Positions 7,593-16,200 of a DNA stretch of 28,268 nucleotides are shown here, piece by piece (position 1 is the first letter of the stretch; every line of letters begins with the position of its first letter). Under the pieces are notes generated by a model. That model had not been told where the DNA came from and did not search any database. It was given only the letters and a program-made list of their open reading frames with translations. This stretch comes from Flavobacteriaceae bacterium UBA2540 (GTDB taxonomy: Bacteria; Bacteroidota; Bacteroidia; Flavobacteriales; Flavobacteriaceae), in assembly GCA_002340765.1 (NCBI GenBank), contig DDMS01000050.1, positions 12,585 through 40,852 on the forward strand, in the 5' to 3' direction. The position numbers were made by a program, and so were the translations under genes.

Positions 7593-7600
7593 GTAGTAAA
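7582..7600 (-). promoter_or_regulatory. Perfect inverted repeat centred on the probable blh start codon
   Basis: TTTACTAC and GTAGTAAA pair over 8 bp, with the triplet 7590-7592 (ATG on the minus strand) as the whole loop. It could be an operator or an mRNA hairpin over the initiation site. The function is speculative; the symmetry is exact. Confidence 0.4.
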
Positions 7601-7622
7601 AATATAAAAAAAATTTTGTATG

Positions 7623-7651
7623 TTTGTTTTTGTAAGACAATAATATTTTTG
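7623..7651 (+). promoter_or_regulatory. Proteorhodopsin promoter (-33 TTTG, -7 TATTTTTG)
   Basis: TTTG at 7623-7626 and TATTTTTG at 7644-7651 match the Bacteroidota TTTG / TAnnTTTG pattern with a 17-base spacer. The -7 box ends 32 bases before the proteorhodopsin ATG. This is the best two-part promoter that I see in the window. Confidence 0.6.
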
Positions 7652-7683
7652 AACAATTATTTACTAACTTAATTTTATTCACA

Positions 7684-8409
7684 ATGATTTTATTTACAAA
7701 TTTTTTATCAGTAGCTAAATTAGCAACTGACGATTACGTGGGCTTTACATTCTTTGTAGGAAGTATGGCTATGATGGCTGCTTCAGCCTTTTTCTTTTTA
7801 TCATTAAATACTTTTGATAAAAAATGGAGAACTTCAATTTTAGTATCAGGTTTGATTACTTTTATTGCTGCTGTTCATTATTTCTACATGAGAGATTATT
7901 GGGCTGCAAATGCTGAATCTCCAACATTTTTTCGTTACGTAGATTGGTTATTGACTGTGCCGTTAATGTGTGTTGAGTTTTTCTTAATTTTAAAAGTTGC
8001 AGGCGCAAAAAAATCATTAATGTGGCGTTTGATCTTCCTTTCAATAATCATGTTGGTTACTGGATATTTTGGAGAGGCTGTAGACAAAGACAATGCAGCT
8101 ATTTGGGGATTGGTTTCTGGAATAGCTTACTTTGTAATCGTATATGACATTTGGTTTGGTAAAGCAAAAAAATTAGCAGAAGCAGCAGGTGGCTCAGTAT
8201 TGGCTGCTCACAAAACTTTATGTTGGTTTGTATTGGTTGGATGGGCAATTTATCCTTTAGGATACATGGCAGGAACAGATGGTTGGTATTCTGCTTTACA
8301 TAGCTTAAACTTGGACATGGATATCATATACAACATTGGTGATGCTGTGAACAAAATTGGATTTGGATTGGTAATTTATAATTTAGCGATTCAAAGTTCA
8401 GAAAAATAA
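7684..8409 (+). CDS. Proteorhodopsin, light-driven proton pump, green type
   Basis: Seven-helix retinal protein of 241 residues that pumps protons outward across the inner membrane in light. Key residues are all present: H65 (partner of the proton acceptor), D87 in RYVDWLLTVPL (acceptor, D97 of the SAR86 protein), E98 (donor, E108), D220 and the retinal-binding K224 in GDAVNKIGFG. The spectral-tuning position (105 in the SAR86 protein) is M95; Met or Leu here goes with green absorption, Gln with blue. The DTE pattern D87/T91/E98 marks a proton pump rather than an NDQ sodium pump or NTQ chloride pump. The gene is divergent from blh and followed by a strong hairpin terminator. Confidence 0.97.
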   Translation: MILFTNFLSVAKLATDDYVGFTFFVGSMAMMAASAFFFLSLNTFDKKWRTSILVSGLITFIAAVHYFYMRDYWAANAESPTFFRYVDWLLTVPLMCVEFFLILKVAGAKKSLMWRLIFLSIIMLVTGYFGEAVDKDNAAIWGLVSGIAYFVIVYDIWFGKAKKLAEAAGGSVLAAHKTLCWFVLVGWAIYPLGYMAGTDGWYSALHSLNLDMDIIYNIGDAVNKIGFGLVIYNLAIQSSEK

Positions 8410-8433
8410 TCAGTTTTTGAACTTAAAACTTAT

Positions 8434-8468
8434 AATCTCAAGGTCTAAAAACCTTGAGATTTTTTTTT
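8434..8468 (+). terminator. Intrinsic terminator of proteorhodopsin
   Basis: The arms AATCTCAAGGT (8434-8444) and ACCTTGAGATT (8451-8461) form a perfect 11-bp stem with loop CTAAAA, followed by an unbroken T-run to 8468. The T-run reaches into the stop codon of the convergent sdaA. On the minus strand no good T-run follows, so termination of sdaA here is less certain. Confidence 0.85.
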
Positions 8469-9891
8469 AACAATCAGCCAAACGAACTGTAACTGCCAAA
8501 CCACCTTCAGAAGTTTCTTTGTAATTTTTATTCATGTCTTTGGCAGTTTCCCACATGGTATCGATTACTTTATCCAAACTCACCAAACATTCCTTAGGAT
8601 TTGTTTCCAAAGCAATCTCTGCTGCATGTATTGCCTTGATGGCTCCCATTGAATTTCGTTCAATACATGGCACTTGCACCAAACCCCCAATTGGATCACA
8701 AGTCATTCCCAAATGATGTTCCATCGCAATTTCTGCAGCAGACAAACATTGCGCTACTGAACCTCCCAACATTTCCGTCAAAGCAGCAGCGGCCATTGCA
8801 GATGAAACACCTATTTCAGCCTGGCAACCACCCATTGCTGCAGAAATTGTAGCATTTTTTTTGAAAATACTTCCAATTTCGCCGGCTGTTAATAAGAATC
8901 TTTTTACATGACTGAAATCTGCTTCGTGGTTTTCAATTACCATATAATACATCAAAACTGCTGGAATAACGCCTGCACTTCCATTCGTTGGAGCAGTCAC
9001 AACTCTTCCTAGTGAGGCATTTATTTCATTTACTGAAAGCGCCAAACAACTTACCCATTTTAAGATTTCTCTAAATTTCACTTCTGAACTTCTGATGGCT
9101 GTAATCCATTCTTCTGGATTTGTATATGAAGTGTCTTTGATCAATTTTTGGTGCGTATCAAAAGCACGTCTTTTTACGTTCAATCCTCCAGGAAGTGTTC
9201 CTGAAGTATGACAACCCAAATACATAGATTCTACCATAGTATCCCAAATTCTTTTTAATTCGTGATCAATTTCTTCAGCAGACCTTAACTCAAGTTCGTT
9301 TTTAAACACAATATCAGAAATCAATAAATTCTCTTTTTCACAATATTCTTCCAGTTGAATGGCTCTATTTATTGGGTAGGGAAAGTTTTTTTTATTGATT
9401 TCAATATCGTCTTCTAAAGTATCATTTTCTTGAACTATAAATCCTCCCCCAATAGAAAAATATGTTTCTATAGAAATTTCTTCTTCATTAGAAAAACCTC
9501 TAAACGTAATTCCGTTTGCATGAAAAGGCAAAAATTCTCTATTAAAAACAATCGAGTTTTTATAAAAAGGAATGATTTTTCCTCCTTTAAAATATATTTC
9601 TTCTTGAATATTGATTCGCTCAACAATGATAAAAATATCTTCAATAGGAATATATTCAGGATCTGAATCACTTAAACCCAATAAAATAGCTAAATCTGTT
9701 GCGTGACCTTTACCTGTTAGTGATAGAGAACCATATAAATCAACCTGAATACGGTCTAATTTTTTAAATAACTGTTGTCCTTTTAATTTATGAATCCATT
9801 GTTGTGCGGCTCTCCAAGGTCCAAGTGTGTGTGAACTTGAAGGACCGACTCCAATTTTGAGCATATCAAAAACACTAATATATTGTGACAT
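8467..9891 (-). CDS. sdaA: L-serine ammonia-lyase (serine dehydratase), single-chain iron-sulfur type
   Basis: Deaminates L-serine to pyruvate and ammonia; cytoplasmic. The 474 residues hold the beta domain (1-160, with GPSSSHTLGPW at 16-26) and the catalytic alpha domain (GCHTSGTLPGGL, TAPTNGSAGVIP, GGCQAEIGVSSAM). Three cysteines for the 4Fe-4S cluster are visible: C356, C398 (GMTCDPIGG) and C409 (VPCIERN). The last residue is C474; in the characterised Legionella enzyme the C-terminal cysteine reaches into the active site as the fourth cluster ligand, so this end is probably intact and functional. The start MSQYISVFDMLKIG is standard. It is convergent with proteorhodopsin and stands alone. 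Confidence 0.96.
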   Translation of the reverse strand: MSQYISVFDMLKIGVGPSSSHTLGPWRAAQQWIHKLKGQQLFKKLDRIQVDLYGSLSLTGKGHATDLAILLGLSDSDPEYIPIEDIFIIVERINIQEEIYFKGGKIIPFYKNSIVFNREFLPFHANGITFRGFSNEEEISIETYFSIGGGFIVQENDTLEDDIEINKKNFPYPINRAIQLEEYCEKENLLISDIVFKNELELRSAEEIDHELKRIWDTMVESMYLGCHTSGTLPGGLNVKRRAFDTHQKLIKDTSYTNPEEWITAIRSSEVKFREILKWVSCLALSVNEINASLGRVVTAPTNGSAGVIPAVLMYYMVIENHEADFSHVKRFLLTAGEIGSIFKKNATISAAMGGCQAEIGVSSAMAAAALTEMLGGSVAQCLSAAEIAMEHHLGMTCDPIGGLVQVPCIERNSMGAIKAIHAAEIALETNPKECLVSLDKVIDTMWETAKDMNKNYKETSEGGLAVTVRLADC

Positions 9892-10078
9892 TCGTAAAAA
9901 TTAAAAATTTGAATATTGTAAATGTAAAAAATCTAACTCAAAAAGCTAGATTTTTATCAAATTAAAAATTTTATTTTTACATTCCGAAAACTGATACTTA
10001 ATTAAATTTCTCAATAAGCATATAATACACAAAGGCTCTATATTTTTTTCTTTAAAATTTTTCAATAAGTTCTATTAC

Positions 10079-10276
10079 TTAATTAATTTTTTCATCCAAT
10101 TCAGGAGTATCCTCCAAACCTAGCTTGTTAATTTGAAAATTTGTTTTTACGTTTTCTAACTCTTTCGCATAAGATCCAAAGATAGTTTTAGCATTGGATT
10201 TATAGATTAAAGTTACTAAATCTTTTGTAACTGAAACTAGCAAATCAATTTTTGATTGTAAATTTTTATCATTCAC
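10079..10276 (-). CDS. Small hypothetical protein, possibly frameshifted
   Basis: Sixty-five codons from a GTG at 10276 give a charged, helix-prone protein with no signal peptide or known motif (ending DTPELDEKIN). Codon use looks coding rather than random, and nothing lies on the other strand here. Just upstream, from an ATG at 10319, another frame reads MNKFSEKVAMYK and stops at 10281-10283; a one-base shift near there would fuse both into one protein of about 80 residues. It may therefore be a decayed or mis-sequenced small gene, or a chance ORF. Function unknown. Confidence 0.4.
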   Translation of the reverse strand: MNDKNLQSKIDLLVSVTKDLVTLIYKSNAKTIFGSYAKELENVKTNFQINKLGLEDTPELDEKIN

Positions 10277-10498
10277 CAGATTACTTGTACATAGCTACTT
10301 TTTCAGAAAATTTATTCATAATTGTATTGATTTAATAAATTTTTCACCCATTAAAATGGTGTAAACTTCTTAAATAAAAGAAAAAATTATAGTAATTTAT
10401 GTTTTAAAAAATGAAATTTGAAAAATTCAATTATGTCAATATGTCATATCATTTTTAAAATATTTTATAAAACTGTCATTTTTTAACTAAAAAAACGG

Positions 10499-10514
10499 TT
10501 GGCATACAGTTTGC
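10499..10514 (+). promoter_or_regulatory. Sigma-54-type (-24/-12) promoter of dnaK
   Basis: TTGGCATACAGTTTGC fits the RpoN consensus TTGGCAC-N5-TTGC: GG at 10501-10502, exactly ten bases, then GC at 10513-10514. It would place the start of transcription near 10526, giving a leader of about 37 bases before the ATG at 10563. A rival reading is a loose -7 box (TACAGTTTG has one base too many), and GGCA/TGCC also forms a short inverted repeat. No RpoN activator gene is in the window. Confidence 0.55.
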
Positions 10515-10562
10515 CTATGTGGTATGGTAAAATTTAATTAAAAATTAAATACTAATAAAGTT

Positions 10563-12470
10563 ATGAGTAAAATTATTGGAATCGATTTAGGAACAACAAA
10601 CTCGTGTGTTTCTGTAATGGAAGGAAATGAGCCAGTTATAGTTCCAAATGCAGAAGGAAAAAGAACAACTCCATCAATTGTTGCCTTTGTTGAAGGTGGT
10701 GAACGTAAAGTTGGAGACCCAGCAAAAAGACAAGCTGTTACAAACCCAACAAAAACTGTTTATTCAATTAAACGTTTTATGGGTAATAAGTTTTCTGAAT
10801 CAAAACAGGAAACAGAAAGAGTTCCCTATAAAGTAGTGAAAGGTGACAATGACACACCAAGAGTTGAAATTGATGGACGTTTATATACGCCTCAAGAAAT
10901 TTCGGCAATGGTGTTACAAAAAATGAAAAAAACTGCTGAGGATTATTTAGGGTATGATGTAACTGAAGCTGTAATTACAGTTCCTGCTTATTTTAATGAT
11001 GCTCAAAGACAGGCTACTAAAGAAGCTGGAGAAATTGCAGGTTTAAAAGTTCGTAGAATTATCAACGAACCAACTGCAGCTGCGTTGGCATACGGATTAG
11101 ATAAATCACATGATGATAAAAAAATTGTAGTTTTCGACTTTGGTGGTGGAACACATGACGTATCAATCTTAGAATTAGGAGATGGCGTTTTTGAAGTTTT
11201 AGCAACTGATGGAGATACACATTTAGGTGGGGATGACGTAGATCAAAAAATAATTGATTGGTTATCAGCTGAATTCAAGTCAGAAGAAGGAATGGATTTA
11301 ACAAAAGATCCAATGGCTTTACAACGTTTGAAGGAAGCTGCTGAAAAAGCAAAAATCGAATTGTCAAGTTCAACTTCTACTGAAATCAATTTACCTTATA
11401 TCACTGCAACCGCAAGTGGACCAAAACACTTGGTAAGAACATTGTCAAGATCAAAATTTGAGCAATTAATTGATGATTTGGTAAAAAGAACGATTCAGCC
11501 TTGTGAAACTGCTCTGAAAAATGCAGGTTTATCAAAATCAGATATTGACGAAATTGTATTGGTTGGGGGTTCAACAAGAATTCCTGCTGTGCAAGAAGCT
11601 GTTGAAAAATTCTTTGGAAAAGCGCCAAGTAAAGGTGTAAATCCTGATGAAGTTGTCGCTTTAGGAGCTGCTATTCAAGCTGGAGTTTTAAGCGGTGATG
11701 TAAAAGATGTATTGTTATTAGACGTAACGCCATTATCATTAGGAATTGAAACTATGGGTAATGTATTTACCAAATTAATTGAAGCAAACACAACTATTCC
11801 AACAAAAAAATCGCAGGTCTTTTCAACGGCAGTTGACAATCAACCTTCTGTAGAAATTCATGTTTTGCAAGGTGAAAGAGCCATGGCTGCTGATAATAAA
11901 ACTATTGGTCGTTTTCATTTAGATGGCATTCCACCTGCTGGAAGAGGAACTCCACAAATTGAAGTTACATTTGATATTGATGCAAACGGAATTATCAAAG
12001 TTTCTGCAACAGACAAAGCTTCAAACAAAACACAAGACATTAGAATTGAAGCATCTTCTGGATTGAGTCAAGAGGACATTGAAAAAATGAGAAGAGAAGC
12101 TGAAGAGAATGCTGACTCTGACAAAAAAGCAAGAGAAACTGCTGAAAAAATGAATGTTGCTGATTCAATGATTTTTCAAACAGAAAAACAATTGAAAGAA
12201 TTTGGTGACAAATTATCTGCTGACAAAAAAACGCCAATTGAAGATGCATTAGAAGATTTGAAAAAAGCGCACGAAGCTAAAGATTTGGCACAAATTGATA
12301 CATCTATGGAGAAAATTAATGAAGCTTGGAAAGTGGCTTCGGAAGAAATGTATGCTGCACAACAACCTAATGATGGAGGTGCAAATACAAATGCTAATCA
12401 AGGACAATCAAATGCCAATGCTAATCAAGGAGATAGTGTTGAAGATGTTGATTTCGAAGAAGTGAAATAA
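10563..12470 (+). CDS. dnaK: Chaperone DnaK (Hsp70)
   Basis: ATP-driven chaperone that binds exposed hydrophobic segments with DnaJ and GrpE as partners; cytoplasmic. The 635 residues are of normal length. The nucleotide-binding domain shows IGIDLGTTNSCV (5-16), the Thr loop GGGTHDVSIL (194-203) and LVGGSTRIPAV; the linker DVLLLDVTPLSLGIE follows near 385, then the substrate domain and a helical lid. The C-terminus is an Asn/Gly/Gln-rich linker (about 610-624) ending DVDFEEVK, the conserved tail motif. Residue 198 is His where most bacterial DnaK proteins have Phe. grpE and dnaJ are not next to it. A sigma-54-like promoter precedes it and a strong hairpin follows. Confidence 0.98.
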   Translation: MSKIIGIDLGTTNSCVSVMEGNEPVIVPNAEGKRTTPSIVAFVEGGERKVGDPAKRQAVTNPTKTVYSIKRFMGNKFSESKQETERVPYKVVKGDNDTPRVEIDGRLYTPQEISAMVLQKMKKTAEDYLGYDVTEAVITVPAYFNDAQRQATKEAGEIAGLKVRRIINEPTAAALAYGLDKSHDDKKIVVFDFGGGTHDVSILELGDGVFEVLATDGDTHLGGDDVDQKIIDWLSAEFKSEEGMDLTKDPMALQRLKEAAEKAKIELSSSTSTEINLPYITATASGPKHLVRTLSRSKFEQLIDDLVKRTIQPCETALKNAGLSKSDIDEIVLVGGSTRIPAVQEAVEKFFGKAPSKGVNPDEVVALGAAIQAGVLSGDVKDVLLLDVTPLSLGIETMGNVFTKLIEANTTIPTKKSQVFSTAVDNQPSVEIHVLQGERAMAADNKTIGRFHLDGIPPAGRGTPQIEVTFDIDANGIIKVSATDKASNKTQDIRIEASSGLSQEDIEKMRREAEENADSDKKARETAEKMNVADSMIFQTEKQLKEFGDKLSADKKTPIEDALEDLKKAHEAKDLAQIDTSMEKINEAWKVASEEMYAAQQPNDGGANTNANQGQSNANANQGDSVEDVDFEEVK

Positions 12471-12498
12471 ATCTAACAAAAAAAATTAGTTATCATAT

Positions 12499-12535
12499 AA
12501 AACGCAATCATTAACTTGGTTGCGTTTTGTATTTT
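12499..12535 (+). terminator. Intrinsic terminator of dnaK
   Basis: The arms AAAACGCAA (12499-12507) and TTGCGTTTT (12520-12528) make a 9-bp stem, followed by GTATTTTT. It begins 28 bases after the dnaK stop. The longest open frame of the next gene begins inside this hairpin, which argues for a later start of that gene. Confidence 0.75.
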
Positions 12536-12548
12536 TAAATCATTTCTC

Positions 12549-13076
12549 TTGAAAATTTACAATCATACCAACTTTTTTAGACACACCTTTTGTGAATTTC
12601 AACAAGTTCCATTCTTTGAATTTCCAGAAGATTCATTCTTCAAAAGTAAGTCAGATAGTTGTTATTTTTATTCGGATGGAGGTGTTTACAGAAAATCAAA
12701 TCATTGGGGAAAAGTTGCCAATTGTAGCTGGAAAATTCTTTCACTAGAAAATTATAAAAACCAACAAACAATTATTGGTTTTGCAAAATGGTATCAGTTT
12801 TTTCCAATCAATTCAAGGGAGAAATTATTTTTTATTTTGGTTGATTTTGATAATAATACAGCCAACATTCAAACTAAAAAAGAAGATTCAACTACTGCAT
12901 TGTTTACGTTTTCTGAAGCGCAAGAAAAGCTCAAAAAAATCCGTGATGTATTAAAAAATGATGATTGGACTAAGTATTTCAATCAAGATAAAAAAGCATT
13001 GAAAAAGTCTTTTATTCATGAATTTTTAAACTCCTCAAAAAGTTTACAACAGATAAAAAAAGGGTTTAAATGCTAA
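12549..13076 (+). CDS. Conserved-looking hypothetical protein, TTG start
   Basis: I recognise no domain. From the TTG at 12549 it has 175 residues, starting MKIYNHTNFF. It is soluble, with no signal peptide or membrane helix. The first 70 residues are rich in Phe, Tyr and Trp (FFEFPEDSFF, YRKSNHWGKVANCSW), and the C-terminal third is lysine-rich and helical (LKKIRDVLKNDDWTKYF). The frame is open to a TTG at 12516, but that codon lies within the dnaK terminator stem-loop, and no ATG starts the frame, so 12549 is preferred. It follows dnaK by 78 bases on the same strand and could be reached by read-through. Function unknown. Confidence 0.65.
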   Translation: MKIYNHTNFFRHTFCEFQQVPFFEFPEDSFFKSKSDSCYFYSDGGVYRKSNHWGKVANCSWKILSLENYKNQQTIIGFAKWYQFFPINSREKLFFILVDFDNNTANIQTKKEDSTTALFTFSEAQEKLKKIRDVLKNDDWTKYFNQDKKALKKSFIHEFLNSSKSLQQIKKGFKC

Positions 13077-13198
13077 GGATTTAAATACTTTTTTCAAGTT
13101 CTCAAAAATCATCCAAATTTTTAATTTTTAATTTAACTTTAACAATTCTAAATACTAAAAAACTATTTTCTTCTCAATTAAATTCTTCCTTTTATCCT

Positions 13199-13206
13199 TA
13201 AATTTG
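13199..13206 (+). promoter_or_regulatory. Candidate -7 box of ccsBA
   Basis: TAAATTTG matches the TAnnTTTG consensus exactly and ends 28 bases before the ccsBA ATG at 13235. No TTTG lies at the -33 distance, so only the -7 box supports it. Confidence 0.45.
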
Positions 13207-13234
13207 CGATACAAAAAAAATCTACCTAAATAGG

Positions 13235-16200
13235 ATGAAAAAATTTCTAAATTTCCTCTACTCTACTCGTTTAATGGCTGTTTTATTTATCCTTTTTGCA
13301 GTTGCAATGGGAGTTGCGACGTTTATAGAAAATGATTATGGAACTCAAACTTCTAAAGCACTTGTTTATAATAGTTGGTGGTTTGAAGCAATTATGGTGT
13401 TTTTTATCATCAATTTCTTTGGAAATATTTTCAGATATCAATTGTATAAAAAAGAAAAATGGCCTGTTTTGATGTTTCATGGAGCATTTATTTTAATTCT
13501 AATTGGTGCAGGAATTACAAGATACATTGGTCACGAGGGAATTATGCTGATTAATGAAGGCGAAACTACCAATCGTTATTTATCAGAAACTACTTATGTA
13601 AATATTGTTGTTGACAATAATAATCTTCAAAAACCTGAGGTAAACGAACCCATTTTATTATCTGCTTGGGGAAAAAATAATTGGTCTTTTAAAGATGATT
13701 TTCAGGGAAAAGAATATAAAATCAACTTGGTTGAATACATTCCTTGGGCTGAAAAAAAATTGGTTGAAGACGAAAATGGCGAAGAACATTTACTTTTCAT
13801 TGAATCGTCAAGCGGAACCAGGCATGAACATTACATCAAAGAGGGAACTATTCAAAATATCCACAATGTTCTAGTGGGATTCAATACTGCTGATAAAGAA
13901 GCAAATATCAATATTTTTAAACGAAGTGATTCTTTAAAAATAGTTTCTAAATCCGAAGGAAGTTACCAAGTAATGGCAACTCAAAAAACGGGAAATGTAT
14001 CCAAAGACACCGTTCAAGATTTTAACTTGCGTGCACTGTACAATCTTGCAGGTTTGCCTTTTGTAGTGCCCCAATATCCAACAAAAGGAAGTATTCAAAC
14101 TGTTTCTGGGCCGAAAGATGACAAAAAATTAGACGTGATTGCTTTAGACGTATCTACTCGTGAAAAAACTCAAAGAGTTGAACTTACTGGAGGAAAATTC
14201 AACAGTGATAATTTGCAACAATTTACTGTGGGTAATTTGAATTTCAGAATGTGGTATGGTTCAAAGACAATGGAAACGCCATTCAGTATCAAACTAAATG
14301 ATTTTCAATTAGAAAAATATCCAGGATCTGAAAGTGCAGCATCATATGCAAGCGAAATTACTGTTATTGACCCTAAAGAATCCTTTGATTTCCGAATTTT
14401 TATGAATCATATTTTAGATTATAAAGGGTATAAATTTTTCCAATCAAGTTATGATTTATCGGGTGAATTTGAGCAAACTCATTTATCTGTAAACTATGAT
14501 TTTTGGGGAACTTTTATCACGTATTTAGGATATTCGTTGCTTTACACAGGAATGATATGCATATTTTTTGCAAAATTCACGCGTTTTGATAGTTTGAAAA
14601 CCTCACTAAAAAACATTCGAAAAAAGAAACAGTTGGCTGCAATAATTGGTTTTATGTTCCTGTCAACATTAAGTTTCAGTCAGCAAGAAGCGCATTCTTT
14701 TCGAATCACAGACCAGCAAATTGATTCTATCCTAAAAGCGAATTTAGTATCATTAGAACATGCAGAAAGTTTCAACAAATTGGTCATTCAAGATGCTGGA
14801 GGCCGAATGAAACCTGCACATACTTTTGCTTCAGAATTAGTTCGAAAAGTGAGTCAAACCGAAAAATTACGAGGCATGAATCCCAGTCAGGTTTTGTTGT
14901 CAATCATTGAAAATCCAAGACTTTGGTATGAAGTTCCTGCTATTTATTTAGAAAAAAAGAATTTAAAAATTCGTGAACAATTGGGAATTGCAGACACTGC
15001 AAAATTTGCAAGACTGTCCGATTTTTTTACTGACAGAGGAGATTATAAAATTCGTGAGCAAGTTGCAGAAGCACAAAAAAAGAAAGTTCAGGATAAGTTT
15101 GAACAAGATCTTATTAAAATTGACAGACGAGTTGGATTGCTTTATAGTGCTATTGGTGGTGGAATTTTAAAGATTTATCCCATTCCAAGTGATGAAAATA
15201 ACAAATGGGTTTCTCAGCCAGAAACTTTTGAGGAAAAGGGATTCAAAGCGACTGATTCCATATTTGTGCGCAAATCTTTGCCTTTATATATTCAGTTATT
15301 GCAATCTTCAAAAAAAACAAATGATTATACAAAAGCGAATCAAATTTTAGACGGAATTAAAAAATATCAAAAACAATTTGGTGCAGAAATTTATCCGTCA
15401 GACAAAAAAATCGAATTGGAAATTACTTACAACAAATGTAATATTTTCAAAAAGCTAGTCAAGTATTATGGTTTGGCAAGTTTGTTATTAATTGTATTTG
15501 TCATCGTACAAATTTTCAATGATAAAAAATGGGTTTCATTTGTGGTAAAATCTTTGATTGGTGTGGTTATTTTCTTGTTTGTTTTACATACTTTAGGCTT
15601 ATCTGCAAGATGGATTATCAGTGGAAATGCGCCTTGGAGTAATGCCTACGAATCTATTATTTATGTTGGATGGGCAACCATGCTGTTTGGGCTTTTCTTA
15701 GGAAGAAAATCATCATTAACGATTGCTGCTACTACTTTTGTAACTGCAATTATCTTATTTACAGCAGGTTTAAATTGGTTAGATCCAGAAATTGCAAACC
15801 TGCAACCTGTGCTAAATTCTTGGTGGTTGATGGTACACGTTTCCATTATTGTGGCGAGTTATGGACCTTTGACATTGGGAATGATTCTCGGAATTTTCGT
15901 GTTGTTTTTGATACTTTTCACTTCGGAGAAAAACAAAACAAACATGGATATTCACATCAAAGAAATCACTATTATAAATGAAATGGCGATTACTGTGGGT
16001 GTTGTCATGCTAACTATTGGAAACTTTTTAGGGGGCATGTGGGCCAATGAAAGTTGGGGACGTTATTGGGGCTGGGATCCAAAAGAAACTTGGGCTTTGA
16101 TTTCAATTATGGTGTATGCATTTGTATTGCACATGCGTTTGATTCCTGGCTTGCGAGGCAGATATACCTTTAATTTATGGACAATCATTGCATATGCTTC

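Larger units (their letters stand above)
9892..10562. other. Intergenic region between sdaA and dnaK
   Basis: This very AT-rich 671-bp stretch holds the sdaA upstream region, the doubtful small ORF (10079-10276) and the dnaK control region. Three TGTCA motifs at 10434-10438, 10442-10446 and 10474-10478 lie upstream of the -24/-12 element, where activator sites would be expected; the middle one forms ATATG-T-CATAT. No CIRCE element (TTAGCACTC-N9-GAGTGCTAA) is visible. Confidence 0.5.

Noticed and set aside
7593..7682. Longer blh start at 7682
   Set aside because: It would leave one base before the proteorhodopsin ATG, cover that gene's promoter and add a polar N-terminus.
8534..9671. Several ORFs of 60-78 codons opposite or within sdaA
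   Set aside because: They are shadows of a well-conserved gene and show no independent motif.
10277..10562. CIRCE/HrcA operator ahead of dnaK
   Set aside because: No TTAGCACTC-N9-GAGTGCTAA inverted repeat is present.
12361..12440. Short repeated AATGCTAATCAAGGA units
   Set aside because: They encode the Asn/Gln/Gly-rich linker of the DnaK tail, where such low-complexity repeats are normal.
12516..12548. Start of the unknown gene at 12516
   Set aside because: The codon lies inside the dnaK terminator hairpin; the TTG at 12549 gives a cleaner start.
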